Assembly: GCA_008729055.1 (NCBI GenBank)
Contig: SDUX01000006.1
Coordinates: forward strand, 2,303,501-2,367,500
Length of the DNA stretch: 64,000 bases
Direction: 5' to 3'
Origin: Pyropia haitanensis
Lineage: Eukaryota; Rhodophyta; Bangiophyceae; Bangiales; Bangiaceae
Part shown: piece by piece, positions 51,999-63,806 of the stretch
How the letters are laid out: every line of letters starts with the position of its first letter
Numbering within the stretch: position 1 is the first letter of the stretch
Notes under the pieces: model-generated
What the model was told of the DNA's origin: nothing
The model's database searches: none
What the model saw: only the letters and a program-made list of their open reading frames with translations
Translations under genes and position numbers: made by a program

Positions 51999-54022
51999 AT
52001 GGAGCCGCCGCCGCCGCTCCGTCCGCCGCCGTCACGACACGGCTCTGGCTCGCCTTTGAGGGTGGGCTCTCCGGCAGCGGTGGCGGCGGCGGCGGCGGCG
52101 GCGGTGGAACCACCGGCAGGCCTGTGGGGGGCGATACGACGGGCGGCGTCGACGGCGGCGGTGGGTAGTGGCGGTGGCAGTGGCGGTGGCGGGGGTGGGC
52201 TGCGGGGCGCGGCGACGCCCGGTCGGCCGCCAGGCTGTGCGGCGGCGCCACCCCCCCCTTGGGCGTGGCACCTCGTTGGCGGTGGCGGCGGCTCGGCGGC
52301 GGGGACCTGTGCGGACGCGCCGCGCTCTCCTGTTGCCACAGGCGGCAGCGGGCGGAGGAGACAGGGTGGCGGTGTCGGCGCGTCGGGCGCGGCCGACACG
52401 GTCCGCCTCAACGGCGGCGCCCCCCCGCCCGCCGTTGTCGCGGCGTCGCATCCGCCTTCGGCGGCCGTGTCGGCCGCATCGGGCGGCCTGTCGGGCATTG
52501 TCGCGACGGTGCTGACGCAGCCGCTGGACGTGGCCAAGACGCGCCTGCAGCTGCAGCGCTCCACACCAGGAGTGGTGGACAAGTACCGCGGGGTGGTGCA
52601 CACGCTGCGGACGGTGGCGGCGGAGGAGGGCGTGCGGGGGCTGATGAAGGGCGTCAGCCCGTCCATCCTTGGCCTGGCGCCGTCGCTCTCCCTCTTTTTT
52701 ACCACCTACAACTGGTGGCGGTCACGGCTCGCGGCGGTGCCGCTGCTCGACGGCCAGACGTCGCCGCCCCCGGGGGGGATCCTGCGCTGGTGGGCTTGGT
52801 GCGGCGCTCCCCAGACGTGCTCATCAATGGGGTGGCCGCGGCGGCGTCGTGGACGAGCACGTGCATCATCACCAACCCTATTTGGATTGTGCGGCTGCGC
52901 ATGATGGCCGCGTCGGGGGTGGAGGGCGTGGCGGTGGGAGCGCCCGCCGCTGCTGGCGGCGCGGCCCCTGCCGCCGCCGCCCCGACCGCGACGGCCGCGG
53001 CCGCCGCCGCTTCCACCTCCGCCACCACTAGCACGCCAGGGGCGCGGCCTCCCTCCCCGCCACGGTCTTCCCCCCTCCTATCATCCCCCCGCCGCCGTGT
53101 CCTCGGTGGCAAGTACAACGGCCTCTTCCAGTCGACGCGGCTGATCATTCGGGAGGAGGGCGTCGCGGGCCTCTGGCACGGCACCGCCGCGTCGTGCTTG
53201 TCGGCGCCCGGCGCGGCGCTGCAGTTTTGCATCTACGAGCGCCTCAAGCTGCCCATTGCCGCCGACGCGGCGGCAGGGCGGGTGGCACCCGCGACGCAGG
53301 TGGCGGCCGCGTCGGCGGTCAGCTCGATCGCGACGACGCTGGTGTTTTATCCCCTTGAGGTGCTCCGCAGCCGCACGCAGGCGGCGCTGCGGGGAAAGAC
53401 ACCGCCCATGGCGACGCTCGCACGGGAGATGTGGCGGACGGAGGGCGTGACTTCATTTTACAAGGTACGGGGCGGTGGCGTGGGGGTTGGCGGGGCGCGG
53501 GCTCAAGCAAGGATGCTTGGAGGGCGTGGACGAGTGGAGAGAGGTCATGGTGGGAGGACTTGGGGAGTGCGGGTGTTCCAATGTGAGTGGGGGTGGAGTT
53601 TTCTGGTGCACGGCTCCCTTCGGGGGGCGGCGGCGGTCGTCGTGTGCAGTTCTGTTCTCTTTTGGACAGCTCCCGCGGGCTCACGGCACGGCCTCTGTCC
53701 AGCGCGCGCTAGTGACTAACCGACCTCCGTACATGTTGTTTAGTCCGCCCCCGTGTTGTTTTGTGCGGCGCTCTTGGCACTCCCTTTCCGTTCCTGCTGT
53801 GTCTCATTTGCTTGCTTGCTCACGTGACATCGGCGCCCTCCCTTCTCTTATTTCCCCTCCCACCCTCATTTTTGTGGTCTGGCCCACGTTTCGCTTCCTC
53901 CATCCCAACAGGGCATCACGGCGAGCCTGGTGCGGACAGTGCCCAATGGAGCCATGGCGCTGTGCAGCTACGAGTTCTTTGTGCGGCTGTTGTCCCAGCT
54001 GGTGGATGAACGGGCGGCGTGA
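51999..54022 (+). CDS. mitochondrial carrier family protein, folate/NAD/pyrimidine-nucleotide type
   Basis: Two exons, 51999-53464 and 53912-54022 (donor AAG/GTACGG, acceptor CCAACAG/GGC, in phase). A long Ala/Gly leader precedes three carrier repeats. The first signature is TQPLDVAKTRLQLQ, with KYRGVVHTLRTVAAEEGVRG downstream; the second is TNPIWIVRLRMM, the third YPLEVLRSRTQ, and exon 2 ends VRTVPNGAMALCSYEFFVRL. NPIW in repeat 2 is characteristic of carriers for folate/FAD, NAD and pyrimidine nucleotides, so that branch is favoured. A ~70-residue Ala/Pro insert separates the second signature from its matrix helix (KYNGLFQSTRLIIREEGVAG then LWHG). Near 52770 (CCCCCGGGGGGG) the reading must change frame, again in a homopolymer. 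The ATG at 51999 is the first in the leader frame. Confidence 0.85.
53465..53911 (+). other. intron of the carrier gene
   Basis: 447 bp, GT...AG, with a pyrimidine-rich 3' end (cgcttcctccatcccaacag). It falls between two conserved carrier blocks and restores the last helix when removed. Confidence 0.85.
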
Positions 54023-54285
54023 TGAGAGTGCGGCGGGTGACATCGTCGCGGGAGGGAGGCTCGCGCGTCGACGGGACGCGGGAACAGCGGTGATCCCACC
54101 TTTGACGGGTGATGGTGCCGTCCCGGCGGGCGTCCCGCACGACTGTTGTCAAGCGGCGTCGCCGCATGTGTACCGATGTTTAGAACGAACGAGAAATTGC
54201 ATGGCGGACTCCCGCGCACGCCACACCCCCCCCCCTTCCCGACGGCCCTGCGAATCTGGTATTGTCAGTGCCCTTCCCCCCTTTC

Positions 54286-55464
54286 TTAGGCTGCCTCTGC
54301 GAGTTGCTTTTCCTGCCCACTTTTTGCCCCCAGTTCCCCTTGCAACACCGTTATTTGCGCGATCAGGCGCGCGAGTTGCTCTCGGAGTGACGCGATCACG
54401 GCTTCCTTTTCCTCCACTGCCGCCGTCACGTCCAACGTCTGGCGCCGCCGCCGCTGCCGCGACCGGTCGGCGGAGCGGCGGTTGAGGACGATGCGCAGCG
54501 CCTCCCGCTCCGCGGCGGTCGGCACGGGCGGCAGGCCAATGCCACCGTTGGGCGCGGCCGCCCGGACGTCGGCGAGGCACGCCAGCGCCTGGTTGCGGGT
54601 CTCCGCGGCAGAGGTGGTGGGAGACACATTCGCCAACGCGGCGGCCAGGTGGGCCACCAGTAGGTTGCCGTGGCCCTCGTTGCCGTCCCTGTCGGCGGTG
54701 CCAGAGCTGCTGCTCCCGCCGCCACCGCCGCCACCGCCGCCGCCGCCGCCGCTGCGGGCGCTGCTGTTGTCGCCGCTGCCTTTATCGCTGCAGTCCCCGC
54801 CGCCGCGGTTGGACGGCACGGCGGCCGCGGGGCGGGGTCGCCCGCCCTTGCGACCGGCCGACGTCGTTGGGGCGCGGCGCCTCCCAATCGTCAGCGCCGC
54901 CACGCCAAACTCCATCGACCGCGAGCCGGTGGACCCCCCGCCGCGGGTGCCCGACGAGGGCGTGGACGGGGCGCTCAGCGGCATCATGGCGGGGGCGGTA
55001 ACGTTGGCCAGCACCGCTTCGGCGGCGGCCATGGCAGCGTCCGCCGCGTCCGAAGCGTCCGCCGCCTTTGCCCCGTCCACGGACATGGCAGTCGTCCCGG
55101 CGGTGGCCGCGGGGAGGGGGGCGTCACGCCCGTCACTACCGCCACCACCATTGGTCACCGCCATTGGCAGGTGCGTCGGCAGCGGCGCCGCCGACGGGGC
55201 CGGACCGCCGGGCGCGGGGTAGCCTGTGCCCATGAGCCACGGCAGCAAGTCGTCGGCCACCCCGAGCGGCCGCCCCGCCGGCCCGTCCCGCGGCAGCGGT
55301 GGGGGGCCGCCGTTGCCGTCGCCGCCGCCACCCATACCAGACAGGTCCAAGACCTCGGGTGGGAAGAAGGCAGCGGGAGGCACCACCGCCGCGGACGGGA
55401 CGCTCGCCCATGCGGGGGGTGCCCCCTCGGCGGGGGGGACGCCTTCGCGGCCGCCCGAGTCCAT
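54286..55464 (-). CDS. bZIP transcription factor
   Basis: 392 residues. Residues 1-320 are low-complexity (Gly/Ala/Pro/Ser), typical of a disordered regulatory part, with one helical stretch NLLVAHLAAALANVSP. The bZIP domain is C-terminal: basic region LNRRSADRSRQRRRRQ with the invariant Asn (about 328) and Arg eight residues later (N-x7-R spacing), then the zipper VEEKEAVIASLREQLARLIA followed by QITVLQGELG, with hydrophobic residues at heptad positions to about 380. Homo- or heterodimeric DNA binding in the nucleus is expected. The ATG at 55464 begins MDSGGREG; a TATATAAG about 400 bp upstream on the same strand supports a long 5' leader. The stop at 54286 is 260 bp from the convergent carrier gene. 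Confidence 0.85.
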   Translation of the reverse strand: MDSGGREGVPPAEGAPPAWASVPSAAVVPPAAFFPPEVLDLSGMGGGGDGNGGPPPLPRDGPAGRPLGVADDLLPWLMGTGYPAPGGPAPSAAPLPTHLPMAVTNGGGGSDGRDAPLPAATAGTTAMSVDGAKAADASDAADAAMAAAEAVLANVTAPAMMPLSAPSTPSSGTRGGGSTGSRSMEFGVAALTIGRRRAPTTSAGRKGGRPRPAAAVPSNRGGGDCSDKGSGDNSSARSGGGGGGGGGGGGSSSSGTADRDGNEGHGNLLVAHLAAALANVSPTTSAAETRNQALACLADVRAAAPNGGIGLPPVPTAAEREALRIVLNRRSADRSRQRRRRQTLDVTAAVEEKEAVIASLREQLARLIAQITVLQGELGAKSGQEKQLAEAA

Positions 55465-55857
55465 CGCTCGGTGGGGTGGGCGAAGACAAGGTCGAGGCGC
55501 CTCTTTGTAAACAGGGAAGCGGCGGAAGAGCAAAGGAGGGGGGGGGGGGTTGATGGTGGGCCGTCGCGCCAGTGACCGACCTATCACCCGGGGGGGGGGG
55601 AGGAAGTGTCACTCGACAACGAAGCAGGCCAAGACGCGTGAAGGCGGGTCGTTGAGCGACGCGGATGACGGGCAGTCCGACGACGGGGCACAGTTGGCTG
55701 GCTGCAGACCATCCAACCACGCGGGGCATGTGATAGCGGTGGATGCGGCAGAGAGGAGGTGGAGGTGGCAAACGCGAAAGGGTGGAGGTGGCCGTTGAGG
55801 GAAGCGAACGTCTTTGGCCCGCCGCTTCCGGCTGCGGCGCGCGCGCTCCTCCCGGCG

Positions 55858-55865
55858 CTTATATA
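55858..55865 (-). promoter_or_regulatory. TATA box, probably of the bZIP gene
   Basis: TATATAAG on the minus strand in GC-rich DNA, about 395 bp upstream of the bZIP ATG. The plus-strand reading is also TATA-like, so direction is not certain. Confidence 0.45.
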
Positions 55866-58800
55866 GAAGCCCCGCCACCGCCGCGGACGTTGCGCAGTCA
55901 GACGAATCTAGCCAGCCGCCCTGGGCACAATCTCACCCCTCCCCGCTGCCCTGCCGCACCCCCGTCACGTCGTGACGACAGGCGCTCCTGATCCGCGGGG
56001 AGAGTTGTGTGGGTGTACACTACAGGTACATACAGACTGACTCGGTCACCGACGGGGGTGGGAGGGGGGGGGGAGCGGTGGGGCATGACGTGCGGGCCCG
56101 GTCTGCCCCCACAACCCACGGCCAGCTGGCTGGCCCGCCAACCACAACACCCCGTAGCGCAGCCGCGCATTCGACGGGCCCGTGCATCGTACGGAGGTAC
56201 AGGTATCTACATGAACAAGGATGCCTCCCCACCCCCCGCACCCTTTGTCTCTCGGGTGGGCAGGCCTGACAGCCCAGCAAGGTCCGCGGGCCCGCCTTGG
56301 TCCACCCCGCCCGCCGCCGTCGGCATGACCAGGTGATGATAACAAAAGCCCGACGTGCCCTGGTGTTGCCTGGCAGGCAAAAAGTGCTACGATGCGCCCC
56401 GACGGAGGGGCGTGCTAGCGCGGGCCCCGGCCCTGTCACATCCCCGCGCCCTGCTCCCTCCTGGGAGGGAGTGAATTCCCAGGCCAACCCGCGCTTTGGG
56501 CCGCCGCGACGGCATGGTGTGAGCGTCTAGGCAGTCTTCGGGGGCACTAAAGGCAACAATGACCACACATTGACTGCGCCTGGCCCCGGCGAGCCCCCCC
56601 ACGGCGGCTGTTGAGGGGGGGGCGTCCGCTGCGGCGCCGTGCCATCACGGCCATCAAGGAGTTGCTGACCTGGGACAAATCCGTCCGTGAAGCACACCCC
56701 CTTGAAAGGGGGGCCCAGACGGGCCCGATAACACACACACACTGGGGAGATTTGGCAGGGTCCGCTCCTCTGTGGGAGTATCCCCAGCCTACCCATTGAG
56801 CCCGAGGGGCACCCCGTGACTGATTGGCCAACAGACGTCAACTGTGGTCCGTCTGCATACGCGTCACGCTGTGTGGACCCCGACCGCGGCCTCAAAGCCG
56901 CTCATTGGTGGTGTGGGAGGCCGGCGGCCCAGGCGCCCTTCGGCACGCGAGTTGACACCGGAGGAGACCCCACCGGACGGGTGCGCGGCGCGCGCCTGCC
57001 GGACGGTCAGCCGCGCTTCGTATCTGCCCTTCCACGTGCGTCCGGCGGTGAGGTCGGATCGTCGAGAGGTCACCACCACCGCCGCGACAGGCACGTGTCT
57101 GGTGTGCGGCGAGGCAGCTCCAGGCCATCGTTCATGTAACGACATCTTGTGTGTGCCGCGCGTCCCCCCGTCCCCTCTCGCCCCGTCGCTAGAGCAGTGG
57201 TGACGGGCACGAGCGCTTAGAGAAGGAGAACGCCCGGTGCGGTGGGGAGTCAGACATCGGTACGTGGATGGTGTGCGCTCACACCCATGAGGGCGCGGCT
57301 GATTGGTTGCCGGGGGGGCCTCGCCAGCGCCACCCCCCGCGTGAGGGGATAGGTGGGATGGGGAAGAGGCTTGGAAGCGCCGGCTCGGAACAGGCATGTA
57401 TAGAGGGAGCGGATGAGATGAAAAAGAGCCTACGTTGCCGTAATGGGCGTGACCTGAACGACGCGGGGCGCTTGGCGGGGCGGCGAGGCCCCTAAAGTTC
57501 CCGCCCGTCCCGATGGTCCCCGACTGCCGCGCGACGGCCGCCCCTGGCCCGCCCTGACGAGACAGCGCATCGGCAGGCGTTTACACATGGACTGTGCCGG
57601 GCCGGTCGCCGGCCGAAATTGGGGCGTCTGTGAGTGGGCCGGCTGGGGGGAGGTGCCGTCGATGATGCAGACTCCTCCCGCCCGGCCGGGCCACTCGCCA
57701 ATGAGCCGCGAGGGGCAAACGATACAGTAGACCGCGTCACGCACACCTTCCCACTCCACCCAGCCGCGCCCGCCGACGGTGCACGGGCGAGGACGCGCCG
57801 CATTCAGCGGGCCCCACCCCCCCGCAGCGGGGGCGTGGCCGAGCGCCCACGAGGCAGGGCGTGGACCAGCAATGGGGGGCGTGTCACATCCGCCCACACG
57901 GCCGGTAGAGCGGGAAGCGCGACGTCAGCACAGCGAGACACCACCCGAGTGCCCTTGGCCACCTTCCATTCCGTCGCGCCGCCTGCCGATTCCCCCCCCT
58001 CGTTCAAGTTCTCCCTCTCCCATGGCGCTGCCGTGTACAGTCGAGGGTGGGCACGACCCATCGCCCCTTTCCCGGCAGCAAGGCGCGACGCTGACGACCC
58101 CCCACCCCCGATCTCCAGACGCTCCGCCCCCTCCCCTTGCGCTGCCATGTCCCGTGGCGGCCAATGTTCCGCGAACGTGCGCCCGCGGCAGGGCGACCCG
58201 TATATACGAATATCCCACGGGGGAGACGACGAGGGGCTGGCCGCCGCGGCCGCCGCGAGCGTCCAACACCTGCCCCCGCGCCGGCGCCTGACACGACCGC
58301 GGCCTTGCGCCGCGCGCACAGTGGGCGGCGGGCGGGGGCGCGTCGGCGGGGGCCGCGCGGTCACCACACCCCGGTGCCGCTGCGGGCCCAAGCGCCGGGG
58401 AGATCCCTACGTGGGCGCCCCCGCCCGGTGGCGTCGCTTGCCCAGGTGACGTTGGTCACTTTTGCCGTGGTGACCTTGGCGCTCATGCGCGGCCGGCGGC
58501 AGTGCCCCTGCCGGCGACGTCTGGAGCCAACGGGGGGGCAAAACCCCTCCGCCTTGCCACCGCACCAGTCCTCGCCGCCACCGCACGTCCACCCACCCAC
58601 TCCAGCATATTCTTGCCACAACGCCGACCTCGCGGTCACGAACACCCCGTGCCCGCCAACGCACCTCCTCCCCCCCCCGGTTGTTCACCGCACCAGCCCC
58701 GCCGCAGCGGTGGTGTTGCGCACGCCGTGGCCGCACCGCCCGCTCTCCCCGCCCCGGTCCCCCTCACGGGCACCGCCGAGCGTCGCAATACCGTCAGCCC

Positions 58801-59169
58801 CCCGCTCCCGACGACGGGTGCGGATGCCAGCCGCGGCAGTAGCCGCACCAGCCGCGGAAATAGCCGCACCACCAGACGTCGAGGTCGAGTTCAACACACC
58901 GCAGTACCACCACCTCCTCCCCCCCCCCCCCCCCCTCCTGACAACCCGTCATGTCCAACCTCCTCCTTGTCAGGGCAGCCGTGGCGGCGGCCGCGTCGGC
59001 TGCCCCCACTCGTCCAGCAGCCCCCCTCCGGCCGCCCCCCCCCCGCCCCCCCCTCCCCCGCAGTCCCCCCCGCCGCCGCCCAGTCCGACCCGTCGGCGCC
59101 GTCGGCGCCAGTGGCGTCTGGGGCCCAGCCGGCGTCCTCCCACCCCCCCCCCCCCCCCCGCCTCCCGCG
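55866..59169. other. intergenic, no recognised gene
   Basis: 3.3 kb. Frames of 100-190 codons occur on both strands without motifs. TATATACG at 58201 is the only promoter-like signal. 58.9-59.2 kb is poly-C/G-rich and may carry the C-terminus of the gene to the right. Confidence 0.35.
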
Positions 59170-59470
59170 TCACCCCACCCTCCCCCCACCGTCGGCGGGC
59201 CGTCGCGCACGCGGGGCAGCGCGGGGACCCCCCCGCGGGCGCCCCCCCCCCCCCCCCCTCGGCCCGCCCGGGTCGCCAAACACCCCGTACGGATCCGCCG
59301 CCGCCGCCGCCGCCGCCGCCCGCATCGCGTCGAGCGCGGCCGGGTGCGCGTAGGCGGCCAGCCAGTCCGCCCCGCCCGCCGCCGCCGCGGCCGCGCGCAC
59401 CTCGTTGGCGAGCGCCGACGTGGGTGGCAGGGCTGCCATGGCGCGCGCCCAGCCCCGTGGCGGGGGGCGC

Positions 59471-59504
<34 letters not shown>

Positions 59505-59860
59505 GACCGTCGGCGCCGCTACTGCTGCCGCCGCCGCTGCCGCCGCCGCTGTGGCCATCCGCACGGAGGGCCACGCCAACGGCGGTGACACAAAACGCGG
59601 CGACGTTGACCCCCCCCGCGACCGACCGCGCGCGCCGAGGTGGCAGGCCCAGCCGCGGGAGGCCGCGCGCGTTGAACGCCGCCGCCGCGGCGGGGGGCGC
59701 AAAGAAGAGCGCCGCGTCGGCCGCCGCGGCGGCGGCGGCGAGGCGCGACGCGACCGCTGCCTCGGGGGGGGTGGGCGTGTAGCCGGCGGCGGCGGCGGTG
59801 TCGTGGACCGCCGCGGCGAGCGCCGCCTCCCATACGGCGGTGGGGGTAGCGGGGGGGGGG
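59170..59860 (-). CDS. unrecognised Ala-rich protein, ends uncertain
   Basis: A stretch of about 200 codons with good order on the minus strand: AVWEAALAAAVHDTAAAAGY, then ALFFAPPAAAAAFNARGLPR, GGVNVAAFCVTAVGVALRAD, RPPPRGWARAMAALPPTSAL, and ADWLAAYAHPAALDAMRAAA followed by DPYGVFGDP. The helical, Ala-rich segments with a central hydrophobic part suggest an organellar or membrane-associated protein. It starts after a Pro-rich leader interrupted by long C/G runs (59850-59882) and is followed by another run (near 59240-59258) after which the frame may change and continue. No start ATG or end is certain; the limits mark the well-ordered part. No family recognised. Confidence 0.4.
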
Positions 59861-61196
59861 GGGGAAGGGGGGGGGGGGGGGGTTGGGGGGGATGGCGGGG
59901 GAGGGGGGAGAGGACATGGTCGACAATGGCGAGGTAGGGGGGGGGGTGGGGGGAGCGGGCGCAAGAGGAAAAGGCAAAAGGCGGGAGGGATAGAAGGGGT
60001 AAAAGAGGAGGGGGGGGGATGTACGATGGGCTCAGGGAGGCCACAGGACAAACAGCGGGAAGAAGGGACACAGCTGCGGGTTTCAGGGGAGAGGGAAGAG
60101 GCAGCGGCAACCGAAGCGGCGGGCGCAGGGCGCAGCGACACGGCGCTGGGGGGGGCGATGCCCGCTGCGGTGGAGGCACTGGCACGCATGCGCCGAGGCA
60201 CGCCGGTACAGTGGCAGCCAACCGTCACGGTGGGCCCGCCCTTTCCAAAAGGCCGGGTCGCCCATGGCAATGATTGCTTGCACACGGCGACCGCCGGCCA
60301 CCGTCCCCGGCCAACCGCCAGAGAAAGGGTGTAGCCCGCCTCTGGCAGCAGTGCCAACTGCGACGGCGACAGCGGTAGTAGCGGGCAGCGACAAGAGCTG
60401 GCAGAGGGCAGTGGGGGGGGGCGCCGGCTGCTACTCGCGACGACGGCGGGCGGCTCGATGCACGCCGAGGCGGCGGGAAGCGACCGCGGACGCCCCCGCT
60501 CCGTCGCCGAGCCCCCTTCCGCCAGCCGCTGCCACCAGCAGCCGCCCACTGCCACCGATGGTGTCCATCTTGACCGTTCTTGTAGACGCCATCGGCTGTT
60601 TAGCTGCCGTGGCCCCGTCCACGGCCGCCCCGCGCCGCCCGGCCGCTACAGCCTCCGCTGCCAGCAGCCGCCCGCAGCCGCCTCCGCTGCCAGCAGCCGC
60701 CTGCAGCTGGCAGCCACCGCCCCCAGCCGCCAATAGCGACCCAGAACACTCCTCGCTGCAGCGCGCCGCCCCGCGCCGCCCCGCCGCTGCCCCCGTCGCC
60801 AGTTGTCTCTCGGCGCTGCCCCCGTCGCCTGCCCCTGTGGGCACCCGGCCGCCCATTGTCGGGGGGGGAACACGCCGGCCGTCACGCAGCGCCGCACTGG
60901 CCGCCCCGCGGGCAGTGGCGTCAATCGCAGACGCGGTCGCGTGACAGGGTTGCATGCGAGGAACGCCGCAACGCGCACGCGTGCAAACGCCAAGCCGTCA
61001 GCGGCCAAAATTTCGTCACGCTGCAGACTGGCGTCCCGCATGCATCCTCAAAACGCGGCTTGGTCGTCATCGACCGAGGGTCCCCACTCCCGCCTGTCCC
61101 CTCCCGCGCGATCCTCCCCCTCCCCTCGGACCTACCCCCTCCCCCCCCAATCCATCTCTATCCCTCCACCCTCCGACCTTGACTTCCGCGACCGCC
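59861..61196. other. intergenic, 5' flank of the hydrophobic-protein gene
   Basis: Purine-rich (59.87-60.02 kb) then CGG/CAG-rich DNA with repeated GCCGCCTCCGCTGCCAGCAG near 60643-60700. A pyrimidine-rich leader (61090-61180) precedes the ATG at 61197. Confidence 0.45.
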
Positions 61197-61905
61197 ATGC
61201 TCGGCGCCAACGGGCACCCCCCCACCAAGATGGAACGCGCCTCCCCTCCGCCCTTGGCGCTCGACGCCGCGCTCGGCCTGCCGCCCCGCGTCTACGCCGC
61301 GGTCCGCGGGGCGCCCGCACTGGGCGCGGCCGCCGGCCTCCCCGTCGGGCTCCCCCCCCTGCTCGCCGCCGCGGCCGCGGTGGCGACCGCCGCGGGCCTC
61401 GGCCTCGCCGCCGCCACCGCCGCGGGCGTCGGCGTCGTTGCCGCCGTCGCGGCCGCATGGCTGGTGGCCGCCGTCGCCGCGGCGGTGGCGGTCGTGGTGT
61501 CGGCTGCGGCGGTGGGGGTGGCGGTGGTGGTGGGCACCGCCGTGATGGTGGGGGCGGGGGGGGTGCTCGTCGTGGGGGGGGGGGCGCCGCCGCGTACGTG
61601 GCGGGGTGCGGGTGGGCGTGGGCGACGGGAGGGGGGGAGGAGGCGGAGGGGGGGGAGGGGGGGGAGGTGGAGGGGGCGGCGGGCGGCACTGACAAGACCG
61701 AGTCTGCCGCTGCGGGTGTCGGCGGAGCTGGCCGGCCAGCCGCGTCGCACCCCCTGGGGGGGGGCGGAAGGTGGCGGCGGTCGCCCCCCCAGGTGGCGGT
61801 CTTGTGGTGGACGCGGCTGCCCTTGCAGCGGCGAGGCGGGTACTCTAGTCGGGTCCCGGCGCGGCGGGGGGGGCTTGAGGGGGGGAGCGGAGAGCCCCGC
61901 CGCTA
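61197..61905 (+). CDS. oleosin-like very hydrophobic protein
   Basis: From the ATG at 61197 (MLGANGHPPTKMERASPPP) a short polar N-terminus leads to an uninterrupted hydrophobic stretch of about 70 residues, from PPLLAAAAAVATAAGLGLAA through VVAAVAAAWLVAAVAAAVAV to VVVGTAVMVGAGGVLVVGG, with no charged residue. This is long enough for two or three helices or a membrane hairpin, as in lipid-droplet oleosins, although the oleosin proline knot is not seen. After G runs near 61556-61586 the sensible frame appears to change, giving AAYVAGCGWAWATGGGEEAE and an acidic then basic tail ending at the TAG near 61904. Lipid-droplet, plastoglobule or membrane-shaping location is inference. The C-terminus is uncertain because of the runs. 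Confidence 0.55.
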
Positions 61906-63806
61906 GAGGGGGGGGGGGGGGGGGGGTCAGGTGGAGGGCGCCGCCTATCGCCATCGCGGCTGCTGCGCCTCTTTTCTCTCGCGGCTGCGACGGCGGCTGG
62001 TGTGCCTCGGCAGCCGCCGCTCCCTGCCCGGCCGCCGCCCCTCCTGGTTCGCGCTGCAGCTACCGCCGCCGCCACTGCCACTTCCGCCACTGCCGCCGCT
62101 ATCGCTGTCGCTGTCTCTGCCGCTGCCGTTGACACTGCGGGTACTCTCTCTTTGCCGCGGTTAGACCCTACCCATGCTGACGGGCCAGGCTCCCCGTGGG
62201 GACCCCACCGCGGTGCATGGGGCAGCGGGCTAGAGGGGAGGGAGATGGGGGAGGCACTTGGCCAACGCGGGGGGAGGCCGAGTGGTGCCACTGGATGTCA
62301 ATGCAAGGAGGCCGAGAGCGGGAGGGGAGTCCGCGCCATCCGGTGATAACGTTGGCGAGGCGACTGTCGGGCTCCACTCGACGGCGGCGCTCCCCACGCG
62401 GCCCCCGCCTGCAGGCACCGTGGGCGTCTTGTCACGGCATGTTTTTCTTTTGTTCTGTTCAGAGCGCATCCCCTGGAGCACGGCTGCCGCTCTGCTTAGC
62501 AGGTGCGGGGGACGGCATGAAGCTGCAACCTCGCCGCCCCGCCGCCCCCTCCCGGTTCCTGTGTGGACCTTTTGTGACGATTTTGATATGACCTGTGGTC
62601 TAAGAGGGAGCGCAATCAAGAACCTATAGTCCTCGATACTAGCGTAAGTAATCACTCAATGGTTAAGGCCGTTCCCATCTACGGGACCGCCGCTGCACCA
62701 ACTCCATCGGGTGCCCCGATCTCTGCCTGCCGGGGCTTGGTCGCTCGCCCTTGCATTCGGCCGCCGCTGTCGCCGCTCGTGTGCACCTGGGGTCGACGCC
62801 GCCGCGCAAGTGCGCGTCGCCCCGCCGCGCGGGCTCGGGCGACGAGTGCACGGCGGCGGTGGGGGTGGGCGGGGTGGTGGTGCCACGGTGGCGGAAGAGT
62901 GCTCGGCAGAGGGTAGGGATACGGGGAGGCGGGGGGCGGGCGGGGTGAGGCAGGCCGGCGGGTCGATGAGCGCGTGGAGGGGGGGCGGTGGTGAGGGGGG
63001 GGAGGGGAGGAGGGACGGCGGGGCTGCTGCCATGAGCGAGGCGTGCCGCCAGTCGCGGTGACAGCGTCCCGTTTTTTTTCTTTTTCTTGTGCGGCGGCTG
63101 GGGTGCCTTGGCAGCCGCCGCCGCCCGCCGCCCTGCCAGGTTGCCGCCGCCCCGCCCCGCCGCCGTCGCCCCGCCAGGCTGCCGCCGCCGCCGCCGCCGC
63201 CGTTGCCGCCGCCGCCGCTGCCCGCTGCTGCCGCCGGCTGCTGCTGCGGCGCCTTCGTCACGTGGGCGCGTGCTGGAGGAGGGAGAGTGGGGGTGGGGGG
63301 AGGGAGGGCCCTCCGCGGGGTTCCTCCCCGCCCACCTCGTTCCCCCTCGCCGTCCGCCCGCCCCCCGCTGTGGCTGGGCGTGTCGGCGGCCTGGCAGGGG
63401 CGGCAGCGGCGGCGGCAGCGGCAGGGGCGGTGGCAGCCGCAGCTGCCGCGGCAGCGGCAGCGGCGACGGTGCAGGTGGGGGCGGCGGGGGGGGTGACGAC
63501 CGCCATGAGAGGCGGCGGCGGGCTCGTTGCTCGCGAGGGGCAGACGGGAGGGGCGGGGGGGGGTCGGGCGCGGCGGGTATAAGACACCGCCGCCCGGCGG
63601 ACGGGAGCCGCCTCCAACCGTTCCTCACCCCACCACCGCCGCCTCCATCCTCCCGTCCTAGGCTCCCAGAGTGGCACCCCTCCCCCCGGTCCCTGTGCTT
63701 CTCAGCCTCCCCCCTCACCCCCCATCCCCCCCACCTCCACCGCCACTCTTCCCCCTGCCCTCCCCCCCCACTCCGCCCACTGCTTTCTTTTTGTTGTGGC
63801 TGCACC
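61906..63806. other. intergenic, no recognised gene
   Basis: Poly-G at 61906-61926, then mixed GC-rich DNA. 62.43-62.66 kb is AT-richer. Ala/Pro frames on both strands at 62.65-63.6 kb are artefacts. The last 230 bp hold the promoter of the gene at the right edge. Confidence 0.45.
63578..63583 (+). promoter_or_regulatory. TATA box of the right-edge gene
   Basis: TATAAG in GC-rich DNA, 229 bp upstream of the ATG at 63807, followed by a C-rich leader. Confidence 0.5.
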
